Source: Anaeramoeba ignava
Lineage: Eukaryota; Metamonada; Anaeramoebidae
Reading direction: 5' to 3'
DNA length: 64,000 nucleotides
Assembly: GCA_028826165.1 (NCBI GenBank)
Contig: JAPDFW010000095.1
Coordinates: 26,001-90,000 of the forward strand
Shown: in pieces, positions 49,601 through 61,000 of the stretch
Layout: every line of letters begins with the position of its first letter
How positions within the stretch are numbered: the first letter of the stretch is position 1
Notes under the pieces: model-generated
The model's input: the letters and a program-made list of their open reading frames with translations, nothing else
Database searches by the model: none
What the model was told of the DNA's origin: nothing
Position numbers and translations under genes: made by a program

Positions 49601-50275
49601 GTGATGAGGATTCTTGGAGAGCTTGTCAAAGTGACTAACGTCGGAATTAATGACAACGTTAAGCCTTATGTAGTTAAAAATATCGGCGATTTTATCACGA
49701 AAATTTTCGCCGTTTTCGGAATTACTTCAAGTGATGATATTGGGTTTATTCAACAGCAACAAGAACTTATTTCTCCAATTATGAATATTTTTTGCTCTTT
49801 TCGTGATGAAATTCGATCCAAAATTCGATCCAAAAATTTCAACACTTTACTCGATGTTTGTGACAAGGTTCGTGATGATGATCTTCCCCTCGTTGGTATC
49901 CGTTTGGAAGACAGGACAGACCAGCCTTCTGTATGGAAATTCGATGATAAAGATGTTCTTCAAAAAGAAAGAGAACAAAAATTAAAAATGAAAAAAATGA
50001 AAGAGGAAAACAAACAAAAACAACTTCAGAAACAGCGAGAGAGAATCATGAAAGGAAAGCTGAAACCACAAGAAATGTTCTTGCATTTGACTGATAAATA
50101 CTTGAAATTTGATGAATCTGGTTTCCCTATTCTTGATATCAATGGAAATCCCTTATCTAAAAAACAAATTAAAAATCTTCAAAAACAACAAAATCAACAA
50201 AAGAAACTTCATCAAGCTTATTTAAAATTTTTAGAAGAAGAAGAAAAGGAAAAAAATAATCAAAATCAAAATTAA
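46646..50275 (+). CDS. Cysteinyl-tRNA synthetase, cytosolic type
   Basis: Exons: 46646-46732, 47592-47680, 47758-47854, 48479-49019 and 49214-50275; about 624 residues. The HIGH motif is in [30 protein letters not shown] ends exon 3. Exon 4 continues [20 protein letters not shown] and has [15 protein letters not shown]. Exon 5 has [20 protein letters not shown] (KMSKS loop) followed by KNFITIK, as in eukaryotic cytosolic enzymes, and the typical Lys/Gln-rich C-terminal extension with [20 protein letters not shown]. It charges tRNA-Cys. Intron 3 (47855-48478) has no AG near its end; the conserved junction DDK|IILRS requires an AT-AC intron (ATAAGTTG ... AAACAC). The other introns are GT-AG. 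Codons in exons 4-5 are GC-richer than in exons 1-3. Confidence 0.92.
46733..47591. repeat. (TTAATAAATAAA)n repeat filling CysRS intron 1
   Basis: About 800 bp of 12-bp units with TTTAATAAATAA variants. The intron begins GTTTGATTTTATTC, and the exon just after it begins GTTGATTTTATTCC, a direct repeat across the two splice sites. Confidence 0.92.
47855..48478. repeat. AAAATT/ATTCATTTATAAAATT repeat filling the AT-AC intron of CysRS
   Basis: 624 bp of AAAATT hexamers with embedded TTCATTTATAAAATT and four AAAATCGGATAAAAA units (near 47907, 47942, 48049, 48306). After the first few bases no AG dinucleotide occurs before 48494. Confidence 0.9.
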
Positions 50276-50361
50276 ATTTAAAATCAAAATTAAATTTAAA
50301 ATCAAAATTAAAATTAAAATTAAAATTCAAAATTATTTTTTTCATTTTTTTCTTTTTTAAA

Positions 50362-52134
50362 ATGAATGAAATTTTATTTTTTGGTTCAAATAAAGAACCA
50401 ATTCTTATCGAAAATGAACCATATCAAATAACAAAACCAATTCAATTTAAATTTAAAAATGAAAATGAAAATGAAAATGAAAATGAAAATGAAAAACAAA
50501 TTAAACAAATTTCAACAGGTTATTTTTCAACAATTTTCCTTTTTGAAAATGGAAAAGCAATAGAATATTTAAATGAAAATGATTCAAATCAAAATCCTTC
50601 AAAAATCCAAATTGAAGAAAATATTCAAAAAGTAACTGTTGGTTTTCAAAATGAAGCTATTTTAACAATAGAAGGAAATGTATTTGCCAAAGGAAAAGAT
50701 ATTAATCCAAAAAATCCAAATCAATTTATCAATATTTCATCATTAATTGAAGATAAAAATGATAGAATAATTCAAGATATTGTTTCTGGAGGTGCTTCAA
50801 TTTACTTATTAACTTCAAATCATAATGCTTATGGAATTGGTTCAAATGAATTTTGTCAACTTGGTTTTGATTCTGAAACACTTTCAAAAACAGAAAAACC
50901 AATTTTAATGATGAAAAATGTTTCTAAAATATTTTCAGGAAATGGTTCACTTTTTGTTTTTCTTTTAAATTCAAATCAAGAATTATTTGGATCAGGATAT
51001 AACCAATTTGGTCAAGTTGGATTAGGAGAATCAAGAATAGAAGAAATAATCCAAAAATTAACCAAAATCCAAAATATTCCAAAAGGCAAAATAATTGATA
51101 TTAAATGTGGATACATTCATTCAATAATGTTGATTGAAAATGAAAATCCAAAAAGAAAACTTTATTCATGTGGAGATTATCTATTTAATGGACTTGGTCA
51201 AAGATATCAAAATACTTATGAATTTACTGAAATCAAATCATCTTTATTTGAAAATGATGATGATATTCTTGATTTTTCTGTTGGACATTTATATACTTTG
51301 ATTTTAACTTCAAAAGGGAAATTAATTATATTTGGTGATAATTCTTATGGTCAATTAGGAACTGGAGATACAAATAATCAATTAATTCCATTTCAAATTG
51401 AACTTCCTAAATTAAAATTTAATGAAAATATTTTCAATTATCATATTTCTTGTGGATATGAAAGTTCATTTCTTTATTATTCTCCTTCTTTTTCTAATCT
51501 TGAAGAAGATTTGATAAATTTATTTAGAAGAAAAGAATTTTGTGATATTTCATTTAAAACAGAAAATGGAGAAATAATCAAAGTTCATAAATTAATATTG
51601 AAATATAGATTAAATCAAAATGAAAATGAAATTGAAAAACTTCAAGAAATTATTTCAAATAAATCAATTAAAGAATCTAATCAAATATTTGAAATGATTT
51701 ATTCAAACAGAATAATAAATCCAAAATTATATTCTGAAATTAAAGAAATTATAAATTCAAATGAAAAAATTGAAGAAACAATGAAAAGAATTTATTTAAA
51801 TGAAAATGAAAATGAAAATGAAAAAGATTTTATAATTGAAAGAAAAGAAAAACAATATAAATTTCCAAAATTAATATTAATAATGAGAAGTGAATTATAT
51901 CGAGGAATGTTATCTGTAACTGAAGATAAATCTAATAAAGTTACAGATTATAGTGAATTAAGTAATAAATCATTTCAAATATTTGAATATTGGATTTATT
52001 CAAATCAAATCAAAGAAGGAATTCAAATTACACAAGAAATAATTAATGAACTAGAAACTGGAATTGATTATTTTCAATTAAATCAAACAAATCCAAATTT
52101 ATTTGATTTATTAATTAAGCAATTTAAAAATTAA
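50362..52134 (+). CDS. RCC1-BTB protein, copy 1 of the 50-58 kb cluster
   Basis: A single exon of 590 residues starting MNEILFFGSNKEP. RCC1-like repeats run over residues 1-375 (NAYGIGSNEFCQLGF, FGSGYNQFGQVGLGES, YSCGDYLFNGLGQ, IIFGDNSYGQLGTGDT), with a (NE)n tract near residue 35. Two BTB-like units follow. The first is degenerate (EFCDISFKTENGEIIKVHKL) and the second better (KDFIIERKEKQYKFPKLILI, MRSELYRGMLSVTEDK). The protein ends NQTNPNLFDLLIKQFKN. Compared with copy 3 it lacks a Phe-Leu pair at RGM(FL)SV. Closely related to copy 3, more distantly to the gene at 8972-10669. Function inferred only from domains: probable cullin-3 adaptor or scaffold. Confidence 0.88.
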   Translation: MNEILFFGSNKEPILIENEPYQITKPIQFKFKNENENENENENEKQIKQISTGYFSTIFLFENGKAIEYLNENDSNQNPSKIQIEENIQKVTVGFQNEAILTIEGNVFAKGKDINPKNPNQFINISSLIEDKNDRIIQDIVSGGASIYLLTSNHNAYGIGSNEFCQLGFDSETLSKTEKPILMMKNVSKIFSGNGSLFVFLLNSNQELFGSGYNQFGQVGLGESRIEEIIQKLTKIQNIPKGKIIDIKCGYIHSIMLIENENPKRKLYSCGDYLFNGLGQRYQNTYEFTEIKSSLFENDDDILDFSVGHLYTLILTSKGKLIIFGDNSYGQLGTGDTNNQLIPFQIELPKLKFNENIFNYHISCGYESSFLYYSPSFSNLEEDLINLFRRKEFCDISFKTENGEIIKVHKLILKYRLNQNENEIEKLQEIISNKSIKESNQIFEMIYSNRIINPKLYSEIKEIINSNEKIEETMKRIYLNENENENEKDFIIERKEKQYKFPKLILIMRSELYRGMLSVTEDKSNKVTDYSELSNKSFQIFEYWIYSNQIKEGIQITQEIINELETGIDYFQLNQTNPNLFDLLIKQFKN

Positions 52135-52690
52135 AATCAAAATTAAAATTAAAATTAAAATCAAAATTAAAATCAAAATTAAAATTAAAATTAAAATTAA
52201 AATTAAAATTAAAATTAAAATTAAAATTAAAATTAAAATTATAATTAAAATCAAAATTAAAATAAAAATCAAAAATTAAAATTAAAATTAAAATTAAAAA
52301 TTAAAATTAAAATTAAAATCAAAATCAAAATTAAAATTAAAATTAAAATTAAAATTAAAATTAAAATTAAAATTAAAATTTAAAATTAAAATTAAAATTA
52401 AAAATTAAAATTAAAATTAAAATTAAAATCAAAATTAATATTAAAATTCAAAATCAATATTAAAATCAAAATCAAAATTAAAATAAAAATTAAAATTAAA
52501 ATCAAAATCAAAATTAAAATCAAAAATTAAAATTAAAATTAAAATCAAAATCAAAATTAAAATTAAAATAAAATTAAAATTAAAATTAAAATTAAAATTA
52601 AAATTAAAATTAAAATTAAAATTAAAATTAAAATTAAAATTAAAATTAAAATTAAAATTAAAATTAAAATTAATAAATTAAAAAATCATT
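52135..52690. repeat. (AAAATT)n/(AAAATC)n spacer before the actin gene
   Basis: About 550 bp of hexamer repeat fill the 3' flank of RCC1-BTB copy 1. The same hexamers follow copies 2 and 3. The last 45 bp change to TTTTTCATTTTTCATTTTC ahead of the actin start. Confidence 0.95.
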
Positions 52691-52735
52691 TTTCATTTTT
52701 CATTTTCTTTTGTTTTAAATTTCAAAAAAAAAAAA

Positions 52736-53857
52736 ATGGAGGATATTGAAACATTAGTAATTGACAATGGTTCAGGAATGATAAAAGCAGGATTTGCAGG
52801 AGATGATGCACCTCGAGCAGTTTTCCCAACGATAATAGGAAAACCAAAATATTTAGCAGTTATGGTTGGAATGGGACATAAATATTCATATATCGGAGAT
52901 GAAGCTCAAGCAAGAAGGGGATTATCAAATATATCATACCCAATCGAACATGGAATAGTGAGAAATTGGGAAGATATGGAAAAAATATGGCATCATACAT
53001 TTTATAATGAATTAAGAGTAGCTCCTGAAGAACATCCTCTTTTAATAACTGAACATCCGTTTAATCCAAAAAGAAACCGAGAGAAAATGACCCAAATCAT
53101 GTTTGAAACATTTAATATCCCTGCTTTTTATGTTGCTATTCCAGGAATATTATCCGCTTTTGCTTCAGGAAGAAATACTACAATCAACATTGAATTGGGT
53201 GATGGAGTTTTTTATGCCTTTCCAAATAGTAGTTCATTTGCTTCACTTCATTCAATCACAAGAATGAATTTCGGAGGAAGAGATATAACCGATTATCTTA
53301 TGGATTTGCTCACAGAAAACGGTTTATTTTTTGAAACAACTGGCGATCGAGAAACTGTCAGAGATATTAAAGAAAAACTTTGTTATGTTGCTTATGATTT
53401 TGACGAAGAAATCCAAATTTCGTCTGAAAATTCATCCATTGAAAAATCTTATGAATTGCAGGATGGTCAACTTATTACTCTTGGAGATCAAAGGTTTAGA
53501 TGTGCAGAGGCATTGTTTCAACCAAAATTAATCGGAAGAGAAAACAAAGGAATTCATCAAATGATTTTTGATACCATTTCAAAAACTGATATTGATCTCC
53601 AAAGTTTGCTTTTTAATAATATTTATTTGACTGGAGGAACTTCAATGTTTCCAGGTATTGCTGATAGAATCCAAAAGGAAATCTCTAAATTAGCTCCAAA
53701 TGTTAAGGTTAATGTTCTTGCTGTTCCTGAAAGAAAATATTCTGTTTGGATTGGTGGATCTATTTTGGGTTCTCTTTCCACTTTCCAAGATAAATGGATT
53801 TCAAAAGAAGAATATGAAGATGTTGGTCCAACTATTTCTCATTCAAAATGTTTATAA
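52736..53857 (+). CDS. Divergent actin with altered nucleotide-site residues
   Basis: 373 residues, single exon, collinear with conventional actin from [20 protein letters not shown] to the C-terminal KCL (normally KCF). Matches such as [28 protein letters not shown] and [13 protein letters not shown] show it is an actin proper rather than a distant Arp. Key positions differ. The catalytic Gln137 segment AIQAVLSLYASGR is [13 protein letters not shown]. Phosphate loop 2, normally DSGDGVTHTVP, is [11 protein letters not shown], so Asp154, Ser155, Thr160 and His161 are replaced while Asp157 stays. The stretch after it (IYEGYALPHA) is unrecognisable. The D-loop has GHKYSY for GQKDSY. These changes should reduce ATP hydrolysis and turnover; that is inference. 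It lies between RCC1-BTB copies. Confidence 0.9.
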   Translation: MEDIETLVIDNGSGMIKAGFAGDDAPRAVFPTIIGKPKYLAVMVGMGHKYSYIGDEAQARRGLSNISYPIEHGIVRNWEDMEKIWHHTFYNELRVAPEEHPLLITEHPFNPKRNREKMTQIMFETFNIPAFYVAIPGILSAFASGRNTTINIELGDGVFYAFPNSSSFASLHSITRMNFGGRDITDYLMDLLTENGLFFETTGDRETVRDIKEKLCYVAYDFDEEIQISSENSSIEKSYELQDGQLITLGDQRFRCAEALFQPKLIGRENKGIHQMIFDTISKTDIDLQSLLFNNIYLTGGTSMFPGIADRIQKEISKLAPNVKVNVLAVPERKYSVWIGGSILGSLSTFQDKWISKEEYEDVGPTISHSKCL

Positions 53858-53913
53858 AAACTAAAATTCCAAAAATTATTTTTTTCATTTTTTCATTTTT
53901 TTACTTTTCAAAA

Positions 53914-55747
53914 ATGAATGAAATTATATTTTTTGGTTTAAATTATAAACCAATTCTTATCAAAAATGAACCAGATATAATAACAAAAACCAATTCAATT
54001 TAAATTTGAAAATGAAAATGAAAATGAAAATGAAAATGAAAATGAAAATGAAAATGAAAATGAAAATGAAAATGAAAAACAAATTAAACAAATTTCATCA
54101 GGAATATTTTCAACAATTTTCCTTTTTAAAAATGGAAAAGCAATAGAATATTTAAATGAAAATGATTCAAATAAAAATCCTGAAAAAATCCAAATTGAAA
54201 ATATTCAAAAAGTAACTGTTGGTAATCGAAATGAAGCTATTTTAACAATAGAAGGAAATGTATTTGCTAAAGGAAATGATATTAATCCAAAAAATCCAAA
54301 TAAATTTATCAATATTTCATCATTAATTGAAGATAAAAATGATAGAATAATCCAAGATATTGTTTCTGGAAATAGTTCAATTTACTTATTAACTTCAAAT
54401 CAAAATGTTTATGGAATTGGTTCAAATGATAACGGTCAACTTGGTTTTGATTCTGAAACACTTCCAAAAACAGAAAAACCAATTTTAATGATGAAAAATG
54501 TTTCTAAAATATTTTCAGGAAATTCTTCAATTCATGTTTTTCTTTTAAATTCAAATCAAGAATTATTTGGATGCGGATGGAATCGACATGGTCAACTTGG
54601 ATTAGGAGAATCAAGAAAAGAAGAAACAGAAATCCAAAAATTAACCAAAATCCAAAATATTCCAAAAGGTAAAATAATTGATATTCAATGTGGATACATT
54701 CATTCAATAATGTTGATTGAAAATGAAAATCAAAATCAAAATCAAAATCCAAAAAGAAAACTTTATTCATGTGGAGATTATCAATATAATGGACTTGGCA
54801 AATATGAAAATACTTATGAATTTACTGAAATCAAATCATCTTTATTTGAAAATGATGAAAATATTATTGATTTTTCTGTTGGATTCGATCATACTTTGAT
54901 TTTAACTTCCAAAAGAAAATTGATTGCATTTGGGCATAATTTTTATGGTGAATTAGGAACTGGAACTACTTCTTTAAATCAATATATTCCAATTCAAATT
55001 GAACTTCCTAAATTAAAATTTAATGAAAATATTTCTAATTATCATCTTTCTTGTGGATTTCGAAAATCATTTCTTTATTATTCTCCTTTTCTTTCTCCTT
55101 TTTCCAATCTTGAAGAAGATTTGATAAAATTATTTGAAAGAAAAGAATTTTGTGATATTTCATTTAAAACCAAAAATGGAGAAATAATTGAAGCTCATAA
55201 ATTAATATTGAAATATAGATTAAATCAAAATGAAAATCAAATTGAAAAACTTCAAGAAATTATTTCAAGTAAATCAATTAAAGAATCAAATCAAATATTT
55301 GAAATGATTTATTCAAACAGAATAATAAATCCAATATTATATTCTGAAATTAAAGAAATTATAAATTTAAATGAAAAAATTGAAGAAACAATGAAAAGAA
55401 TTTATTTAAATGAAAATGAAAATGAAAATGAAAAAGATTTTATTATTGAAAGAAAAGAAAAGAAATATAAATTTCCAAAATTAATATTAATAATGAGAAG
55501 TGAATTATATCGAGGAATGTTTTTATCTGTAACAGAAGATAAATCTAAATAAAGTTACAGATTATAGTGAATTAAGTAATAAATCATTTCAAATATTTGA
55601 ATATTGGATTTATTCAAATCAAATTAAAGAAGAAATTCAAATTACAAAAGAAATAATTAATGAACTGAAACTGGAATTGATTATTTTCAATTAAATCAAA
55701 CAAATCCAAATTTATTTGATTTATTAATTAATCAATTTAAAAATTAA
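53914..55747 (+). pseudogene. RCC1-BTB copy 2, broken by three single-base indels
   Basis: Aligned with copies 1 and 3 it is complete end to end, from MNEIIFFGLNYKPILI to the NQFKN tail. Three one-base changes break the frame. There is an extra A in AACAAAAACCAATTC near 53985 (a stop follows within a few codons), an extra A in AAATCTAAATAAAG near 55547, and a missing A in GAACTGAAACTGG near 55666. Between the first and second the frame is fully open, with FGCGWNRHGQLGLGES and YSCGDYQYNGLGKYE. Either a young pseudogene or uncorrected assembly errors. The third change is not in a homopolymer, which favours real decay. Confidence 0.7.
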
Positions 55748-55935
55748 AATCAAAATCAAATTTAAATTAAAATTAAAATTAAAATTAAAATTAAAATTAA
55801 AATAAAAATCAAAATCAAAATTAAAAATTAAAATTAAAATTAAAATTAAAATTAAAATTAAAATTAAAATTAAAATTAAAATTAAAATTAAAATTAAAAT
55901 CAAAATTAAAATTAAAATTAAAATTAAAATTAAAA
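55748..55935. repeat. (AAAATT)n spacer
   Basis: Hexamer repeats between copies 2 and 3, ending in AAAAATTATTTTTTCATTTTT just before the next start codon. No gene. Confidence 0.9.
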
Positions 55936-55971
55936 TCAAAAATTATTTTTTCATTTTTTTTCTTTTTAAAA
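55936..55971 (+). promoter_or_regulatory. A/T junction with TTTTTTCATTTTT upstream of RCC1-BTB copy 3
   Basis: The same block (AAAAATTATTTTTTCATTTT, T/C-rich run, AAAATG) is found directly upstream of copies 1 and 2. This suggests the promoter was duplicated with the gene. Confidence 0.45.
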
Positions 55972-57990
55972 ATGAATGAAATTTTATTTTTTGGTTTAAA
56001 TCAAAATCCAAAACTTTTAAAAAATGAATCAAATAAAATAACAAAACCAATTCAATTTAAATTTGAAAACGAAAATGAAAATGAAAATGAAAATGAAAAT
56101 GAAAATGAAAAACAAATTAAACAAATTTCATCAGAAGATTTTGGAACAATTTTCCTTTTTGAAAATGGAAAAGCAATAGAATATTTAAATGATTTAAATC
56201 CAAATCCTGAAAAAATTCAAATTGAAAATATTCAAAAAGTAACTGTTGGTAATCGAAATGAAGCTATTTTAACAATAGAAGGAAATGTATTTGCCAAAGG
56301 AGAAGATATTAATTCAAAAAATCCAAATGAATTTATCAATATTTCATCATTAATTGAAGATCCAAATGATAGAATAATTCAAGATATTGTTTCTGGAGCT
56401 GTTTCAATTTACTTATTAACTTCAAATCAAAATGTTTATGGAATTGATTCAAATGAATATGGTCAACTTGGTTTTGATTCTAAAACACTTCCAAAAACAG
56501 AAAAACCAATTTTAATGATGAAAAATGTTTCTAAAATATTTTCAGGAAATTCTTCAATTCATGTTTTTCTTTTAAATTCAAATCAAGAATTATTTGGATG
56601 CGGATATAACCAATTTGGACAAATTGGATTAGGAAAATCAAGAAAAGAAGAAACAAAAATCCAAAAATTAACTAAAATCCAAAATATTCCAAAAGGCAAA
56701 ATAATTGATATTAAATGTGGAAATCATCATTCAATAATGTTGATTGAAAATGAAAATGAAAATCCAAAAAGAAAACTTTATTCATGTGGAGATTATCTAT
56801 CTAATGGATTTGGCAAAAATGAAGATCAAAATACTTATGAATTTACTGAAATCAAATCATCTTTATTTGAAAATGATGAAAATATTATTGATTTTTCTGT
56901 TGGATGTTTTCATACTTTGATTTTAACTTCAAATTCAAAATTAATAGGGTTTGGAAACAATAGATATGGTGAATTAGGAACTGGAAATACAAAAGATCAA
57001 TTTATTCCAATTCAAATTGAACTTCCTAAATTAAGATTTAATGAAGAAATTTCTAATTATCATATTTATTGTGGATATGACAGATCATTTCTTTATTATT
57101 CTCCTCCTTCTTTTTCTAATCTTGAAGAAGATTTGATAAAACTATTTAGAAGAAAAGAATTTTGTGATATTTCATTTAAAACCAAAAATGGAGAAATAAT
57201 CAAAGCTCATAAATTAATATTAAAATACAGATTAAATCAAAATCAAAATGAAATTGAAAAACTTCAAGAAATTATTTCAAGTAAATCAATTAAAGAATCA
57301 AATCAAATATTTGAAATGATTTATTCAAACAATTCCAATATAAATCCAAAATTATATTCTGAAATTAAAGAAATTATAAATTCAAATGAAAAAATTGAAG
57401 AAACAATGAAAAAAATTTATTTAAATGAAAATGAAAATGAAAATGAAAAAGATTTTATAATTGAAAGAAAAGAAAAACAATATAAATTTCCAAAATTAAT
57501 ATTAATAATGAGAAGTGAATTATATCGAGGAATGTTTTTATCTGTAACAGAAGATAAATCTAATAAAGTTACAGATTATAGTGAATTAAGTAATAAATCA
57601 TTTCAAATATTTGAATATTGGATTTATTCAAATCAAATTAAAGAAGAAATTCAAATTACACAAGAAATTATTGATGAAATTCAAATTGGAATTGATTATT
57701 TTCAAATAAATCAAACAAATCCAAATTTATTTGATTTATTAATTAATAAAATTAAAATCAAAATTAAAATCAAAATTAAAATTAAAATTAAAATTAAAAT
57801 TAAAATTAAAATTAAAATTAAAATTAAAATTAAAATTAAAATTAAAATTAAAATTAAAATTAAAATTAAAATTAAAATTAAAATTAAAATTAAAATTAAA
57901 ATTAAAATTAAAATTAAAATTAAAATTAAAATTAAAATTAAAATTAAAATTAAAATTAAAATTAAAATTAAAATTAAAATAAAAAATTAA
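55972..57990 (+). CDS. RCC1-BTB protein, copy 3, with (Lys-Ile)n tail
   Basis: 672 residues. The first 590 match copy 1: RCC1 repeats (YGIDSNEYGQLGF, FGCGYNQFGQIGLGKS, IGFGNNRYGELGTGNT), an (NE)n tract, a degenerate BTB unit and a second BTB unit with MRSELYRGMFLSVTEDKSNK. Instead of ending at the KQFKN-stop of copy 1, the frame runs on through LLINKIKIK into about 80 residues of alternating Lys and Ile, encoded by the downstream AAAATT microsatellite, until a stop at 57988. The tail is therefore repeat that has become coding. The downstream gene begins 42 bp later. Confidence 0.88.
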   Translation: MNEILFFGLNQNPKLLKNESNKITKPIQFKFENENENENENENENEKQIKQISSEDFGTIFLFENGKAIEYLNDLNPNPEKIQIENIQKVTVGNRNEAILTIEGNVFAKGEDINSKNPNEFINISSLIEDPNDRIIQDIVSGAVSIYLLTSNQNVYGIDSNEYGQLGFDSKTLPKTEKPILMMKNVSKIFSGNSSIHVFLLNSNQELFGCGYNQFGQIGLGKSRKEETKIQKLTKIQNIPKGKIIDIKCGNHHSIMLIENENENPKRKLYSCGDYLSNGFGKNEDQNTYEFTEIKSSLFENDENIIDFSVGCFHTLILTSNSKLIGFGNNRYGELGTGNTKDQFIPIQIELPKLRFNEEISNYHIYCGYDRSFLYYSPPSFSNLEEDLIKLFRRKEFCDISFKTKNGEIIKAHKLILKYRLNQNQNEIEKLQEIISSKSIKESNQIFEMIYSNNSNINPKLYSEIKEIINSNEKIEETMKKIYLNENENENEKDFIIERKEKQYKFPKLILIMRSELYRGMFLSVTEDKSNKVTDYSELSNKSFQIFEYWIYSNQIKEEIQITQEIIDEIQIGIDYFQINQTNPNLFDLLINKIKIKIKIKIKIKIKIKIKIKIKIKIKIKIKIKIKIKIKIKIKIKIKIKIKIKIKIKIKIKIKIKIKIKIKIKIKIKIKN

Positions 57991-58031
57991 TAAAAATTTT
58001 TTTCATTTTTTTCCTTTCTTAAAAATATTCA

Positions 58032-61000
58032 ATGTTCCAATTCTTAAACATAAAAAACATTTCTGAAATATCACCAACATCACCAAGAATACAATTCACA
58101 TCAGTAGCAATATCTAGCACAAGAATTGTAATAGGAACCAACACTGGAAGCGTATTTTATTATTCGAGAAAAAAACCACATCATTTAATAGGAATGTTTA
58201 CAGTTGAAAAAACTGGAGAAAAAATAAGATTACTAAACTTTAGCCCAGATGAACTAATGATTGCTTTCACTTCAGGAAAGCAAAATTTAAATGTTGTCAA
58301 GTTTATTTCTGAGGGAAAAAAGGAGCAGATTGTTCTGCATAATATCAACACAGAAAATGCTATTACATCCCTTGTTTGGAGCGATTCTTCACAGTATTTA
58401 TATTATGGGGATGAAAAAGGAGCTATTTATATTAGCAAAATTGCAGGCAAAAAAAGACTTGGGAATTTTAAAAAAAAAGCAAATAAAGATTTTGCCATTT
58501 TTCAAACAGACTCAAAAATTGTTCAAATGGATTTTTCTCAGGATAATCTGCTGGTTTCATCGCTTACAAAAGCAATACTAATACAAACACTTCCCATTCC
58601 AAAAAACAAAAACGACTTCCATTTAAACGAACCGATCCAAATTGGATCCAAACTTAGAGAAGGAGCATTTGGCGCTTGTTTTAGTGCAAATCCTAACGAG
58701 CTGCCTATTGTTATTGCAAGTCGACCCGGATATCGAGTCTGGGTCGCTGATAAAATCACAGGCAAAGTCTTGCAAACAATCAATTTCCGCAAGGCTTTTG
58801 AAAAAACCCAAGAATCAACTGTAGAATCAATTGAAAATCAAATAGAAATCGATCAAGATCTCCCCAACGATCTGTTTTTTAAATTCCAGGCTAAAAAATC
58901 TTCCCATTTTGGAAAGCTTTTTTTGATTGATAATTTTATCATTTCCTTTGGAAAGAAATCAGGAATCGCGATTCTTGATTTGACAAAGGCTTCCGTTCTT
59001 TTCCACTCTTCAAATACAACCATTTTGTCTTCAAGTTTCTTCAAAAATTCAGCCTTTATTTTATTCAGAAAGGACAAAACAACGCAACTCACACAATTTA
59101 AATTCCAATCAGCAAATAATTGGCTGAAGAAGCAAGAAAAACAAGTTTTTGATTTCAAATCATTTGATTTCGTTTCTCAAGAATTTTCCAACTCGCCAAA
59201 CTTCGAGGAAAAAGTGTTGCGTATTTTAAGCGTTATTGAGAAATACAAAATCAAGGAATTCACCTTGTTGATGAATTTCCACAAATTCTTGTCAAAGCAC
59301 GAGGATCTCAATGAATCCCTGTCTAAAAATCAGCAAATTATTCAATTTCAACATTTGGTTGAAAATTTGGAAAAGGAAAAGAAAAAAGAAGAAGAAGAAA
59401 GAATGAGAATTGAAAAGGAAAAGCAAGAAAAGAAAAGCAAGAACGCGAGGAAAGAGAGAGAAGAGAAAGAGAAGAGCGCCAAAAACAAGAAAAAGAAAGG
59501 CAGGAACGCGAGGAAAAGGAGAGACAAGAACGCGAAGAAAGGGAAAAGAAAGAAAGAGAGGAAAAAGAAAGAAAAGAAAAAGAAAAAAGAGAGAAAAAGG
59601 AGCAAAAACGAATTGAAAAGGAAAGAAAAAAGAAGGAAAAGAAGGAAAAGAAGGAAAGAGAAGCACTATTAAAAAAGGAAAAGGAAAAGGAAGAAAAATT
59701 GAAAAAAGAAGCACAAGCCAAAAAAACAACTCTCATTTCAATAGATTCTCCAACTCAATCACAACAACAACAAAGCACACTCTCAAAATCTAAATCAAAA
59801 TCAGAGTCAGAATCAGAACCAGAAACCCAACTTAAATCTCAATCCAAATTAGATTCAAAAATACAATCTCAATCACAACTCAAAACTCAGGAATTCATCC
59901 CTAATGATTTTTTACGCGAATTGGAAAATTCAATTCAACCCCAATTTATTGTTCAATCTGATGAACAGAAATCCAAATCAGATCTTGAAAAGTCGCAAAA
60001 TGAAAATTTACAACAAGATCAAACAGTTAACAATGAGGAAATTTCTGTTAAAAAAAACTCAATCAACGAAAAAGAATCCAATCAACTTTTGGAAAAGGAA
60101 AGTGAATCAATTCTTGCGAATCAATCTGACAAAAATACAAACACAACAACAATACAATTTGCAGAAAATCATCGTAAAACCAAGTCTCAAGAAGATATCC
60201 AAAAAATTCGGCCGCAAACTTCTTCAACTCCAAATATCAACGATTTATCCAAGAAATTAAAAGAACAAGAAGAAGAAAAAGAACGAGAAATGAAACGAAA
60301 AAAGCAAGAAATGATCACGCAATTCCAGCAACAAATGAACAAATATTCCAAGCAAATTTCAGATCTTTCACAAAGAATCATTCAAGGATGGAGAAATCAA
60401 TCAAATCAATTTGATTTCCGAGTTCCCGATCATGTTAATTTATCAAGCCAGTCAGATATCATGATCTGGATGGAAAAACTCGAAAGATTCCGCAAGTTTC
60501 TTTCCTCTCCACAAGTTCCGTTACCCCAAGAAATTAGCCTCACTGAGGCTCATGAACCCACAGATGACGATATCATCATATGCACTTTTCATTTCCAGAA
60601 ATATCTTTATTCGCTTGAAAACAATGAATCTTTGAAAACAAAAGGAAGACATCGACTCAAATATTATTGATTGGATCGCAAAATATTTGGATTTTGTTGA
60701 TTTTGATAAAGTGTTCCAAATTTGCAACTCAAAATTATTCTCCAAATCAATTGATTTTTTGATTAAACAGAAATTTGAGTCAACAAACACATCGATAACA
60801 ATAAACAACATGTTGAAACAGCAGAGCAAATCAATAGCTCCTGTTTTGAAAATCATTGATGATTCTGGGACTGCATATTATCTCTATCATTTCTTAGTCA
60901 CTTTGCTGAATTTAAATTGGAAAGAAACCGCCAAAAGATGCGCTTTATTTTATCCAATTATTCTGCCATTTAATATCAAAAAAACGTTGTTGAAAAATAG

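Noticed and set aside
53914-55747. Programmed frameshifting in RCC1-BTB copy 2
   Set aside because: Three unrelated sites, one not in a slippery run, and two intact sister copies without shifts make decay or assembly error more likely.
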